Below are positions 17,642 to 27,047 of a stretch of DNA of 64,000 nucleotides, one piece after another (the first letter of the stretch is position 1; the number at the start of each line of letters is the position of its first letter). This DNA is from Lachnospiraceae bacterium. Its GTDB lineage: Bacteria; Bacillota; Clostridia; Lachnospirales; Lachnospiraceae. Location of the stretch: the NCBI GenBank assembly GCA_016294075.1, contig JAEDCQ010000005.1:44526-108525 (forward strand), given 5' to 3'. Both the position numbers and the translations under genes were made by a program. Below the pieces are notes generated by a model that made no database searches, was not told the origin of the DNA, and saw only the letters and a program-made list of their open reading frames with translations.

Positions 17642-19105
17642 ATGGAACTTTTAAATAAAGCCAAGGCAGGAAAACAAAATCGTCCGGTTAAGGTTCTTCA
17701 ATTTGGAGAAGGAAATTTTTTGCGTGCGTTTGTGGACTATATGATTGATATTGCCAATGAACAGGGAAAATTTAACGGCGATATTGTTCTGGTAAAACCT
17801 ATTGAATTCGGCTCTCTTGAGCATATTAAGGCTCAGGAATGCCAATATACCGTCCAGCTTCGCGGTATTGCAGACGGCAGGGCGCAGAAACAGAACCGCA
17901 TTGTAACAAGTGTTACGGATGCGGTAGATGCTTACAACGAATATGACAGATATGCAGAATATGCAAAGTCTGATACTTTACGCTTTATTGTCTCCAATAC
18001 GACAGAGGCAGGCATCACATATGATGCAACAGACAGGCTGGAATATATGCCTCCCAAAAGCTTTCCCGGAAAGCTGACTAAGTTTTTATATGAGCGGTAT
18101 CAATATTTTGAAGGGGACAAAGAGAAGGGGCTTATTATGCTTCCTGTTGAACTGATTGATGACAACGGGCTTCATTTAAAGGAGTGCGTCTTAAAACTGG
18201 CATCACTCTGGGAGCTGGAGGAGGGCTTTGTCTCTTGGATAAAAGAGGCATGTGTTTTCACATCTACTCTGGTGGACCGTATTGTAACAGGATATCCGAA
18301 GGATGAGGCAGAGGATATTTTTAAGGAGTTTGGATATGAGGACAGGATGCTTGTAACAGGGGAGCCTTTTGCACTCTGGGTAATTGAAAGCGAAAAGGAT
18401 ATCAGCGGGGAATTACCGCTCCCGCAGGCCGGACTTCCGGTAATATTTACAGACAATCAAAAACCCTACAAGCAGAGAAAGGTACGTATTTTAAACGGTG
18501 CACATACGTCATTTGTGCTTGCTTCTTACCTTTGCGGAAATGATATTGTGCTGGAATCCATGAAAGATTCCTTAATTCTAAAATTTGTGAAGGATACCGT
18601 TTACGGGGAAATTATTCCTACCTTATCCCTTCCGAAACAGGAGCTTATGGATTTTGCGGATGCAGTAATCACACGATTTGAAAATCCCTATGTAAAGCAT
18701 GCATTATTATCCATATCACTTAATTCCGTATCAAAGTGGAGGGCAAGATGTATGCCGAGCTTTCTGGAATTCTGGGAAAAGGAGCAGAAGCTTCCTTTAC
18801 ATCTGACTTTTTCGATTGCGGCCCTGATGGCATTCTATACGGGCAGCGAAATCAAAGACAGCGCGTTAATCGGCAGCAGGGACGGAGAAGAATACCGGAT
18901 TTTGGATGACATGGCGGTGCTTCAATTCTTTGCACAAAACAGTCAAAAAGATGCTGTGGAATATACACATAATGTCTTAAGTAATAAAGAATTCTGGGGA
19001 GAGGATTTAAGTGTGATTCCAAATCTGGAGCAGACGGTTGCTTCTTTTGTTTCTGATATTCGTACATCCGGTATGAGAAAGACTATGGAAAAGGTTTTTG
19101 CATAG
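17642..19105 (+). CDS. uxaB: Tagaturonate reductase (altronate oxidoreductase)
   Basis: The 487-residue member of the mannitol dehydrogenase family has an N-terminal nucleotide-binding segment VLQFGEGNFLRAFVDYMID and the catalytic-region motif RKVRILNGAHTSFVLASYL. The terms VSNTTEAGI and DRIVTGYP match UxaB better than UxuB. It reduces D-tagaturonate to D-altronate with NADH. AAAGGAAGG lies before ATG 17642. It is followed directly by uxaA, whose start lies just past the uxaB stop. Confidence 0.93.
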   Translation: MELLNKAKAGKQNRPVKVLQFGEGNFLRAFVDYMIDIANEQGKFNGDIVLVKPIEFGSLEHIKAQECQYTVQLRGIADGRAQKQNRIVTSVTDAVDAYNEYDRYAEYAKSDTLRFIVSNTTEAGITYDATDRLEYMPPKSFPGKLTKFLYERYQYFEGDKEKGLIMLPVELIDDNGLHLKECVLKLASLWELEEGFVSWIKEACVFTSTLVDRIVTGYPKDEAEDIFKEFGYEDRMLVTGEPFALWVIESEKDISGELPLPQAGLPVIFTDNQKPYKQRKVRILNGAHTSFVLASYLCGNDIVLESMKDSLILKFVKDTVYGEIIPTLSLPKQELMDFADAVITRFENPYVKHALLSISLNSVSKWRARCMPSFLEFWEKEQKLPLHLTFSIAALMAFYTGSEIKDSALIGSRDGEEYRILDDMAVLQFFAQNSQKDAVEYTHNVLSNKEFWGEDLSVIPNLEQTVASFVSDIRTSGMRKTMEKVFA

Positions 19106-19118
19106 AATGGAGCGGCTA

Positions 19119-20594
19119 ATGAAAGAGTATATAAGGATTCATGAAAAAGATAATGTTCTTGTAGCGGTAAAAGAAATTGCAGCGGGGGAGAAGGTTGCCA
19201 TTGATAAAACTGAGGTGGAAGCTCTTGAGACGATTCCGGCCGGACATAAAATGGCTGTTTCAAAAATCCGAAAAGGGGATGAAATAATTAAGTATGGAAG
19301 CTGCATCGGAAATGCAACAAAGGATATACCTGCCGGGACATGGGTACATACACATAATGTGAAAACAGCATTGGGGGATTTGTTGGAGTATACATACAGT
19401 CCGGTACAGACACAGATGGAGCCCATGGAAGCTGCTTCATTTATGGGTTACAGACGTCCTGATGGGAAGGTCGGTATCCGCAATGATATCTGGATTATTC
19501 CGACGGTCGGTTGTGTAAATGCGGTTGCTGCTTCTTTGGCAAAAACTGCAAATAAAAAATTTAATACGGATGCGATAATTGCATTTCATCATCCCTATGG
19601 CTGTTCACAGATGGGAGAGGATGAGGATAATACAAGAAAGATACTAGCAGATTTGATTAACCATCCGAATGCAGGCGGTGTATTGGTGCTGGGGCTCGGA
19701 TGCGAAAACAGTAATATTGATGTTCTAAAGCCTTATATCGGGGAATATGATGCAGACCGCGTTCGTTTCCTCGTATGTCAGGATGTAGAGGATGAAATGG
19801 AAACCGGTATGGTCTTGCTGGAAGAGCTGATTTCTTATGCCTCCGGTTTTAGACGGGAACAAATCAGTATTTCAAAGCTTATTGTCGGACTTAAATGTGG
19901 CGGCAGTGATGGTTTTTCCGGTATTACCGCCAATCCTGTTGTAGGTAAATTTTCCGATTTACTCATACGACAGGGCGGCACTGCTATTTTAACGGAGGTG
20001 CCGGAAATGTTCGGTGCTGAAACTTTTCTTATGAATCGTTGTGAAAATGAAGCATTATTTGAAAAAACGGTAAAACTGATTAACGATTTCAAACAATATT
20101 ATAAAGATAATAATCAGACCATATATGAAAATCCTTCACCGGGTAATAAAAAGGGCGGAATAACGACCCTTGAGGATAAATCATTAGGCTGTATTCAAAA
20201 ATCAGGCAGTGCACAGGTAAAGGGTGTGCTTTCATACGGAGAGACGGTTAAGGAGTGCGGTCTGCATTTACTGAGTGCGCCGGGAAATGATCTGGTGGCT
20301 TCGACGGCTCTGGCGGCAAGCGGGGCACATCTGGTATTATTTACTACCGGACGCGGAACACCGTTTGCATCTCCGGTTCCGACTGTAAAAATCTCAAGCA
20401 ACAGTATGCTTGCAGGAAAGAAACATAATTGGATTGATTTTGATGCAGGGGTTCTTTTAAAGGATAAGGAAATGGAAGAAACCGCAAAGGCATTATTTGA
20501 CTATATTGTGTCAGTTGCATCAGGAGAAAAGGTATGCAGTGAGGAAGCCGGTTTTCAGGATATGGCAATATTCAAAAAAGGTGTAACACTATAG
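19119..20594 (+). CDS. uxaA: Altronate dehydratase
   Basis: The 491-residue protein has the N-terminal SAF domain (residues 1-95, KDNVLVAVKEIAAGEKVAI, ending in THNVKTALGD) and the large dehydratase domain. That domain contains GYRRPDGKVGIRNDIWIIPTVGCVN, seen as consecutive motifs, plus HPYGCSQ, LGLGCENSN and LKCGGSDGFSGITANP. It converts D-altronate to 2-keto-3-deoxygluconate using iron. ATG 19119 is chosen because GGAG lies 6 bases upstream; the ATG at 19107 and TTG at 19098 lack a site. The length is close to the E. coli enzyme (495). Confidence 0.95.
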   Translation: MKEYIRIHEKDNVLVAVKEIAAGEKVAIDKTEVEALETIPAGHKMAVSKIRKGDEIIKYGSCIGNATKDIPAGTWVHTHNVKTALGDLLEYTYSPVQTQMEPMEAASFMGYRRPDGKVGIRNDIWIIPTVGCVNAVAASLAKTANKKFNTDAIIAFHHPYGCSQMGEDEDNTRKILADLINHPNAGGVLVLGLGCENSNIDVLKPYIGEYDADRVRFLVCQDVEDEMETGMVLLEELISYASGFRREQISISKLIVGLKCGGSDGFSGITANPVVGKFSDLLIRQGGTAILTEVPEMFGAETFLMNRCENEALFEKTVKLINDFKQYYKDNNQTIYENPSPGNKKGGITTLEDKSLGCIQKSGSAQVKGVLSYGETVKECGLHLLSAPGNDLVASTALAASGAHLVLFTTGRGTPFASPVPTVKISSNSMLAGKKHNWIDFDAGVLLKDKEMEETAKALFDYIVSVASGEKVCSEEAGFQDMAIFKKGVTL

Positions 20595-20644
20595 AATAGG
20601 ATAATTTTTTCGCGGAAGATATTATTATCTAAATGGAGGGACAA

Positions 20645-21508
20645 ATGGAGATAAGATATGCGACTTCGCCAAAGGACATGAAAAATTTTACGACACAAAG
20701 ATTGAGAGAGGAATATTTGATTCCCGAAGTGTTCAAAACAGATGAGGTACTATTGGTATACAGTCATTATGACAGAATTATTGCAGGGGGAGTTATGCCG
20801 GTAGAAAAGACCATTACCTTGAATGCCGGAGAGGAACTCAGGGCGGAATATTTTTTACAAAGACGCGAATTGGGTATTATTAACATAGGCGGCAAGGGAA
20901 CCGTGTCCGTTGACGGAAAAAAATATGAGCTTGAAAAGGATGACGGAATGTATATCGGAATGGGAAAAAAAGATATTTCTTTTGAAAGTGCCGATGCCGC
21001 GAATCCGGCAAAATTTTATCTCAACAGTACACCTGCACACAGGGAGTATAAAACCGTTCTTATAAAGAAGGAAGGCATTGCAGATGAAGATGTTGTGATT
21101 ATTAAGGATGAAAATAAAGTGGAATTAGGTTCTCTAGAGCAGTCAAACCACAGAGTCATCTGCAAATATATTTTACCCGGACAGGTGGAGAGCTGCCAGC
21201 TTGTTATGGGAATGACAAGCTTAAAGCCCGGAAGTGTATGGAATACCATGCCGTGCCATACCCATGAAAGGAGAATGGAGGTTTATCTTTATTTTAAACT
21301 TCCCGAGGATGCTTATGTGATGCATTATATGGGAGAACCGCAGGAGACAAGACATATTGTAATGAGAAATGAGCAGGCTGTCATTTCTCCAAGCTGGTCA
21401 ATTCATGCAGGAAGCGGTACACAGGCATATACATTTATCTGGGGAATGGCAGGAGAAAATCAGGATTTTGGAGATATGGATAATATTTCCAATCAGGAAT
21501 TGTTATAG
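20645..21508 (+). CDS. kduI: 5-keto-4-deoxyuronate isomerase
   Basis: The 287-residue cupin-fold isomerase has a double-stranded beta-helix metal site CHTHERRMEVYLYFKL and a final histidine in SPSWSIHAGSGT. The N-terminal part, GGVMPVEKTITLNAGEEL and NIGGKGTVSVDG, is typical of KduI. It converts 5-keto-4-deoxyuronate, the KdgF product, to 2,5-diketo-3-deoxygluconate. ATG 20645 follows GGAGGG; an in-frame ATG at 20633 overlaps that site and is unlikely. It sits between uxaA and kduD. Confidence 0.95.
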   Translation: MEIRYATSPKDMKNFTTQRLREEYLIPEVFKTDEVLLVYSHYDRIIAGGVMPVEKTITLNAGEELRAEYFLQRRELGIINIGGKGTVSVDGKKYELEKDDGMYIGMGKKDISFESADAANPAKFYLNSTPAHREYKTVLIKKEGIADEDVVIIKDENKVELGSLEQSNHRVICKYILPGQVESCQLVMGMTSLKPGSVWNTMPCHTHERRMEVYLYFKLPEDAYVMHYMGEPQETRHIVMRNEQAVISPSWSIHAGSGTQAYTFIWGMAGENQDFGDMDNISNQELL

Positions 21509-21550
21509 TGTGCGAATAATAAGTATGTCAGCTTGGTAACGGAGGAGAAT

Positions 21551-22351
21551 ATGAGTATTTCAGAGATATTTTCACTAAAAGGCAGAGTCGCACTTGTAAC
21601 AGGAGCGGCATATGGTATCGGTTTTGCAATTGCAGAGGCTTATGCCAAAGCCGGTGCAAAAATAGCTTTTAACTGTAGAAGTAAGGAACATTTGGAACAG
21701 GCATTAAAAGCATATAAAGAAAAGGGCATTGATGCAAAGGGATATATCTGTGATGTGACGTCAGAAGATGAAGTTAGAGAAATGGTTAGAGATATTACAG
21801 ATACTTTGGGAAGCATTGATATTTTAGTAAACAATGCCGGCATTATCAAAAGAATTCCAATGACGGATATGAAGGTGGAGGAATTTAAACAGGTAATCGA
21901 TATTGACCTGACGGCACCTTTTATTGTATCGAAAGCGGTTATTCCCGGAATGATTGAAAAAGGACATGGGAAGATTATTAATGTCTGCTCTATGATGAGT
22001 GAATTGGGAAGAGAAACCGTCAGTGCCTATGCAGCAGCAAAGGGTGGCCTAAAAATGCTGACAAAGAATATTGCGTCGGAATACGGAGCTTATAATATTC
22101 AATGCAACGGAATTGGTCCGGGTTATATTGCAACGCCGCAGACAGCACCGTTGCGTGAGCGTCAGGAAAACGGAGAAAGACATCCCTTTGATAAATTTAT
22201 TATCAGCAAAACACCGGCTGAAAGATGGGGGACCCCGGAAGACTTAATGGGACCGGCTATATTTTTGGCATCGGAAGCCTCTGATTTTGTAAACGGTCAT
22301 GTTTTGTATGTAGATGGGGGAATACTGGCATATATTGGCAGACAGCCGTAA
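21551..22351 (+). CDS. kduD: 2-keto-3-deoxygluconate 5-dehydrogenase
   Basis: This 266-residue short-chain dehydrogenase has a cofactor motif TGAAYGIG at about residues 18-25 and the NNAG motif. The active-site Ser and Tyr-x3-Lys are in NVCSMMSELGRETVSAYAAAKGG, read as two neighbouring segments. It reduces 2,5-diketo-3-deoxygluconate to 2-keto-3-deoxygluconate with NADH. ATG 21551 is placed by the GGAGGAG just upstream; the ORF is open further upstream but without a better start. Its position after kduI makes the KduD call secure among the many SDR enzymes. Confidence 0.92.
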   Translation: MSISEIFSLKGRVALVTGAAYGIGFAIAEAYAKAGAKIAFNCRSKEHLEQALKAYKEKGIDAKGYICDVTSEDEVREMVRDITDTLGSIDILVNNAGIIKRIPMTDMKVEEFKQVIDIDLTAPFIVSKAVIPGMIEKGHGKIINVCSMMSELGRETVSAYAAAKGGLKMLTKNIASEYGAYNIQCNGIGPGYIATPQTAPLRERQENGERHPFDKFIISKTPAERWGTPEDLMGPAIFLASEASDFVNGHVLYVDGGILAYIGRQP

Positions 22352-22384
22352 AAATAGAAAAAAATAAAAAGGCAGGTATTATTT

Positions 22385-23458
22385 ATGGAAATGACATTAA
22401 GATGGTATGGTTCAAAATTTGATACGGTAACATTAAAGCAGATTCGCCAGATACCGGGCGTAACGGGCGTTATTACGACCCTTTATGATACGAAGCCGGG
22501 TGAGGTCTGGACTCGTGAGAGAATCCGTGAAATGATTGATGAAGTGGAAGCTGCGGGCCTTCATGTTGCGGGAATTGAAAGTGTAAACGTGCATGATGCC
22601 ATTAAGACAGGTGCTCCTGACAGGGATAAGTATATTGATAATTATATTCAGTGTCTGGAGAATTTAGGTGAGGAAGGCATTCACTTAGTATGCTACAACT
22701 TTATGCCGGTATTTGATTGGACGAGAACCGAGCTTGCCAGAGTGCGTGAAGACGGCTCGACGGTACTTGCATATACGCAGGAGGCAGTAGATAAGCTTGA
22801 CCCGGAAAAGATGTTTGAATCCATTGCCGGTGATACAAACGGAGCCGTTATGCCCGGATGGGAGCCGGAAAGAATGGAAAGAGTAAAAGAACTCTTTGAA
22901 ATGTATAAGGATATTGATGAAGAGAAGTTATTTGCCAATCTGGTATATTTTCTGGAAAGGATTATGCCTGTATGTGATAAGTATGATATCAATATGGCCA
23001 TTCATCCGGATGACCCGGCTTGGAGCGTGTTCGGTCTTCCGCGTATCATTATCAACAAAGAAAATATTCTCAGGATGATGAAAGCGGTTGATAATAAGCA
23101 TAACGGTGTGACATTCTGTGCCGGTTCATACGGAACAAGCTTAAAGAATGATTTGCCGGATATGATTCGTTCCTTAAAAGGAAGAATTCATTTTGCACAC
23201 GTGCGCAATCTGAAATTTATCTCTCCGACAAATTTTGAAGAGGCTGCTCATCTTTCTTCTGACGGAACCTTTGATATGCATGCGATAATGAGGGCCTTGT
23301 ATGACATTGGATTTGACGGCCCGATTCGTCCCGACCACGGACGTATGATATGGGATGAGGTGGCGATGCCGGGTTACGGTTTATATGACAGGGCATTGGG
23401 AGCCTGCTATTTACAGGGACTTTGGGAAGCAATTGATAAGGAGGCAAAAGCAAAATGA
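22385..23458 (+). CDS. uxuA: Mannonate dehydratase
   Basis: The 357-residue TIM-barrel dehydratase of the shorter Gram-positive type has family motifs RWYGSKFDTVTLKQIRQIPG, the metal-site region MAIHPDDPAWSVFGLPRI, and FAHVRN and PIRPDHGRMIW. It converts D-mannonate to 2-keto-3-deoxygluconate using Mn2+ or Fe2+. Its stop overlaps the uxuB start by four bases (ATGA), so the two are translationally coupled. Confidence 0.96.
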   Translation: MEMTLRWYGSKFDTVTLKQIRQIPGVTGVITTLYDTKPGEVWTRERIREMIDEVEAAGLHVAGIESVNVHDAIKTGAPDRDKYIDNYIQCLENLGEEGIHLVCYNFMPVFDWTRTELARVREDGSTVLAYTQEAVDKLDPEKMFESIAGDTNGAVMPGWEPERMERVKELFEMYKDIDEEKLFANLVYFLERIMPVCDKYDINMAIHPDDPAWSVFGLPRIIINKENILRMMKAVDNKHNGVTFCAGSYGTSLKNDLPDMIRSLKGRIHFAHVRNLKFISPTNFEEAAHLSSDGTFDMHAIMRALYDIGFDGPIRPDHGRMIWDEVAMPGYGLYDRALGACYLQGLWEAIDKEAKAK

Positions 23459-25071
23459 AATTAAATGCACAGGGGCTTGCAGACAGAAAACAGTGGGAAG
23501 AAAAAGGGTATAACCTTCCTTTGTTTAACAGGGAAGCTGTAACAGCGGCAACAAGAGAAAATCCGTTCTGGATTCATTTCGGCCCGGGGAATATTTTTCG
23601 TGCTTTCCAGGCAAATGTAGTACAGAAGCTGTTAAATGAAGGTCTTCTTGACAGAGGAATCATTGCGGCAGAAGGATATGATTATGAAATTATAGAAAAA
23701 ATGAATCATCCCCATGATGATTACAATCTTCTTGTCACATTAAAGGCGGACGGCAATGTCGAAAAGACGGTAATCGGAAGCGTGGTGGAGTCATTGACGG
23801 TTGATTCACAAAACGAAAAGGATTTCAGCCGTTTAAAAGAAATTTTTGCAAAGGACTCCCTGCAGATGGTTTCCTTTACGATTACGGAAAAAGGCTACAG
23901 TCTTGTAAACGGAAAAGGGGAGCTGCTTCCCGGTATTGCCGATGATTTTGAAAAAGGTCCGCAGAAGGCCATGAGCTATATGGGTAAAGTGGCGGCACTT
24001 CTTTATGAAAGATTTAAAGCCGGTGAAAAACCGGTTGCAATGGTAAGCATGGATAATTGCTCACATAACGGTGATAAACTATATGCTGCCATTCATGAAT
24101 TTGCGTCAAGATGGTCCGAAAACGGCGTGGCAGAGAAGGGCTTCGTTTCGTATGTGAATGATAAGAATAAAGTATCCTTCCCATGGACGATGATTGATAA
24201 GATTACGCCGAGGCCGGATGCTTCGGTGGAAGAAATCTTAAAGGCAGACGGGATTGAAGAATTAGACCCGGTTATTACGGCAAAGAATACCTACGTTGCT
24301 CCGTTTGTAAATGCAGAGGAATGTGAGTATCTTGTCATTGAGGATGCATTCCCTAACGGAAAGCCTGATTGTCTGGAAAAAGGCGGTTTATTGTTTACTG
24401 AGCGACAGACGGTAGATAAAGTGGAAAAAATGAAGGTTTGTACCTGCTTAAATCCGCTTCATACTTCTCTTGCGGTATTTGGCTGCCTCTTGGGATATCA
24501 GAAAATTTCGGAAGAAATGAAGGATACAGAGCTTAAAAAGCTGGTAGAAACAATCGGCTATAAGGAAGGCCTGCCGGTAGTTGTAAATCCCGGTGTACTT
24601 GACCCTAAAGAATTTATTGATACGGTATTAAATGTCCGTATTCCGAATCCTTTTATGCCGGATACACCACAGCGTATTGCAACGGATACCTCACAGAAGC
24701 TGGCAATTCGTTTCGGGGAAACCATTAAGGCTTATGCAGCAGATAAAGATTTAAAGGTTGAGGATTTAAAATTAATTCCATTGGTATTTGCCGGATGGCT
24801 GCGTTATCTGATGGCGGTAGATGACAGCGGAAAGAGCTTTGAGCTTAGTCCTGACCCGCTTCTTGATACAGTGTGTCCTTATGTAAAAGATATCAAACTT
24901 GGACAGGATATTGATGCGGAAGCCGTATTAAAACCGATTTTGGAAGATAAGAGAATTTTTGGTGTAAATCTGTATGATGTGGGAATGGCAGAAACCGTAT
25001 GCGGATATTTCAAGGAAATGATTGCAGGACCCGGTGCGGTAAGAGCAGTCCTGAAAAAATATGTATCATAG
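23455..25071 (+). CDS. uxuB: Fructuronate reductase (mannonate oxidoreductase)
   Basis: This 538-residue protein of the mannitol dehydrogenase family has an N-terminal dinucleotide-binding segment HFGPGNIFRAFQANVVQKLL and the catalytic lysine region TCLNPLHTSLAVFGCLLGY. It reduces D-fructuronate to D-mannonate, the step before UxuA. It is somewhat longer than E. coli UxuB (486), as is usual for clostridial homologues. It overlaps uxuA by 4 bases and is followed immediately by eda. Confidence 0.94.
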   Translation: MKLNAQGLADRKQWEEKGYNLPLFNREAVTAATRENPFWIHFGPGNIFRAFQANVVQKLLNEGLLDRGIIAAEGYDYEIIEKMNHPHDDYNLLVTLKADGNVEKTVIGSVVESLTVDSQNEKDFSRLKEIFAKDSLQMVSFTITEKGYSLVNGKGELLPGIADDFEKGPQKAMSYMGKVAALLYERFKAGEKPVAMVSMDNCSHNGDKLYAAIHEFASRWSENGVAEKGFVSYVNDKNKVSFPWTMIDKITPRPDASVEEILKADGIEELDPVITAKNTYVAPFVNAEECEYLVIEDAFPNGKPDCLEKGGLLFTERQTVDKVEKMKVCTCLNPLHTSLAVFGCLLGYQKISEEMKDTELKKLVETIGYKEGLPVVVNPGVLDPKEFIDTVLNVRIPNPFMPDTPQRIATDTSQKLAIRFGETIKAYAADKDLKVEDLKLIPLVFAGWLRYLMAVDDSGKSFELSPDPLLDTVCPYVKDIKLGQDIDAEAVLKPILEDKRIFGVNLYDVGMAETVCGYFKEMIAGPGAVRAVLKKYVS

Positions 25072-25087
25072 AAAGAAGGATAAAAGC

Positions 25088-25726
25088 ATGAGTGAATTAT
25101 TACAAAAAATACAGGAAATGGGTGTTGTGCCGGTAGTTGTTTTAAATGATTCAATGGATGCCATGCCTCTTGCAAAAGCATTATGTGAAGGAGGACTTCC
25201 CTGTGCTGAGGTGACATTTCGTACCGATGCGGCAGAAGAATCCATCCGTATTATGGCCAAGCAGTTTCCGGATATGCTTATCGGGGCAGGTACGGTCTTG
25301 ACGATTGATCAGGTTGACCGTGCCGTTTCGGCAGGAGCAAAATTTATTGTAAGTCCCGGATTTGATCCGGAAATTGTAGATTATTGTCTGAAAAAGGATA
25401 TTTTTGTATTACCGGGCTGTATCACACCGTCAGAGGTTGCACAGGCAATCAAACGTGGATTGGAGGTTGTTAAATTCTTCCCGGCAGAACAGTTTGGCGG
25501 TGTTGCAACCATAAAAGCACTGGCTGCTCCTTATACGAATGTGAAATTTATGCCAACAGGCGGAATCAATGCAAAGAACCTCCCGGATTATCTGGAATTC
25601 AAAAAAATTGTTGCATGCGGCGGAAGCTGGATGGTAAAAGGCGATATGATTGCTGCCGGTGAATTTGATAAGATTAAGAAAATGACACAGGAAGCAGTAG
25701 AACTTGTAAAGAAAATCAGACAGTAG
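25088..25726 (+). CDS. eda: KDPG aldolase (2-keto-3-deoxy-6-phosphogluconate aldolase)
   Basis: The 212-residue class I aldolase carries the catalytic glutamate segment CAEVTFRTDAA, the phosphate loop and the Schiff-base lysine in GLEVVKFFPAEQFGG. GAGTVLTIDQVDRA and MPTGGINAKN are also typical. It splits KDPG into pyruvate and glyceraldehyde-3-phosphate. ATG 25088 fits the usual N-terminus and has AAGGAT upstream; an in-frame ATG at 25061 overlaps uxuB and is less likely. Confidence 0.95.
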   Translation: MSELLQKIQEMGVVPVVVLNDSMDAMPLAKALCEGGLPCAEVTFRTDAAEESIRIMAKQFPDMLIGAGTVLTIDQVDRAVSAGAKFIVSPGFDPEIVDYCLKKDIFVLPGCITPSEVAQAIKRGLEVVKFFPAEQFGGVATIKALAAPYTNVKFMPTGGINAKNLPDYLEFKKIVACGGSWMVKGDMIAAGEFDKIKKMTQEAVELVKKIRQ

Positions 25727-25822
25727 GACTGTGACAGCGTTCACAGACAGAAAACCGGAGACAACAGAGCCGGCTATGACAGAATATGGGAAGCCTGATA
25801 GAAGGCAGAATGAGAGGGTAAA

Positions 25823-26920
25823 ATGGAGTTAAATTTAAAACCGGAAAAGGAATGTAAATTTGATGCGGTATCTTTGGGGGAGGTTATGCTGCGCCTTGAC
25901 CCGGGTGAAGGAAGAATCCGTACCGCACGCAGCTTTCGTGCATGGGAAGGCGGCGGAGAATACAATGTAGTCCGGGGCTTAAGGAGATGCTTTGGATTAA
26001 AAACGGCCGTTATTACTGCATTTGCCGACAACGAAGTCGGTATGCTGATGGAGGATTTTATCTTACAGGGCGGTGTGGATACGTCTTTAATCAAATGGAT
26101 GAAAACAGACGGAATCGGCAGAATATGCCGTAACGGCATCAATTTTACGGAAAGAGGATTTGGCATCCGCGGTGCCGTAGGGTGCTCGGACCGTGCCAAT
26201 ACGGCGATTTCAAAAGCAACACCGGAGGATTTTGATTTCGAATATATTTTTGGAGAGCTTGGCGTACGCTGGCTGCATACAGGCGGTATTTATGCTGCTT
26301 TGTCTGAGCAGTCCTGCGAAACGGTTCTTGCTGCCATCAAAACAGCAAAAAAATACGGAACTATCGTATCCTACGATTTGAATTATCGTCCGTCTATGTG
26401 GAGCGCAATCGGCGGAGCCGCAAAGGCACAGGAAGTAAACAAGGAAATTGCGAAGTATGTGGATGTTATGATTGGCAACGAAGAAGATTTTACTGCGTGC
26501 CTTGGCTTTGAAATTGAAGGAAACGATGAAAACTTAAAGGAGTTAAATCTGGAAGGCTACAAAAAGATGATTAATGAGGCCGTAAAAACATATCCGAATT
26601 TCAAGGCGGTTGCAACGACTCTTCGCGAAGTCAAAACAGCTACGGTAAATGACTGGAGCGCACTCTGCTGGGCCGGCGGAGAAATATACAAGGCCAAGGA
26701 CTACAAGGGACTTGAAATTATGGACCGTGTCGGTGGCGGAGATTCCTTTGCATCAGGACTGATTTATGGTCTTATGACAACAAAGGATGCCCAGATAGCC
26801 GTAAACTACGGTGCAGCACATGGTGCCCTTGCCATGACAACACCGGGAGATACGACAATGGCAAGTAAAAAAGAAGTGGAAGCCATAATGGGCGGAGCAG
26901 GAGCAAGAGTGCAGAGGTAA
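25823..26920 (+). CDS. kdgK: 2-keto-3-deoxygluconate kinase, PfkB family
   Basis: The 365-residue ribokinase/PfkB-type kinase has an N-terminal substrate lid (GEVMLRLDPGEGRI, WEGGGEYNVVRGLRR) and the C-terminal catalytic motif DRVGGGDSFASGLIYGLM, whose Asp is the base. It phosphorylates KDG to KDPG, feeding eda just upstream. A 96-base gap separates it from eda, but no clear terminator lies there, so it is probably the last gene of the locus. Confidence 0.93.
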   Translation: MELNLKPEKECKFDAVSLGEVMLRLDPGEGRIRTARSFRAWEGGGEYNVVRGLRRCFGLKTAVITAFADNEVGMLMEDFILQGGVDTSLIKWMKTDGIGRICRNGINFTERGFGIRGAVGCSDRANTAISKATPEDFDFEYIFGELGVRWLHTGGIYAALSEQSCETVLAAIKTAKKYGTIVSYDLNYRPSMWSAIGGAAKAQEVNKEIAKYVDVMIGNEEDFTACLGFEIEGNDENLKELNLEGYKKMINEAVKTYPNFKAVATTLREVKTATVNDWSALCWAGGEIYKAKDYKGLEIMDRVGGGDSFASGLIYGLMTTKDAQIAVNYGAAHGALAMTTPGDTTMASKKEVEAIMGGAGARVQR

Positions 26921-26968
26921 TATACCGGCATCTTTGCAAAGCCTGAGTGAAGCAAAATTCACAAATTG

Positions 26969-26997
26969 TTTACAGTTTAGACGGATAGTGTCATAAA
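26969..26997 (+). promoter_or_regulatory. Probable promoter of the DUF3810 gene
   Basis: TTTACA (26969-26974) and CATAAA (26992-26997) are spaced by 17 bases, about 50 bases before ATG 27048. Confidence 0.5.
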
Positions 26998-27047
26998 ATA
27001 GCTGATAGAATAGAAATATAAGAATATGGTTTTTGTGAGGAATGCCA

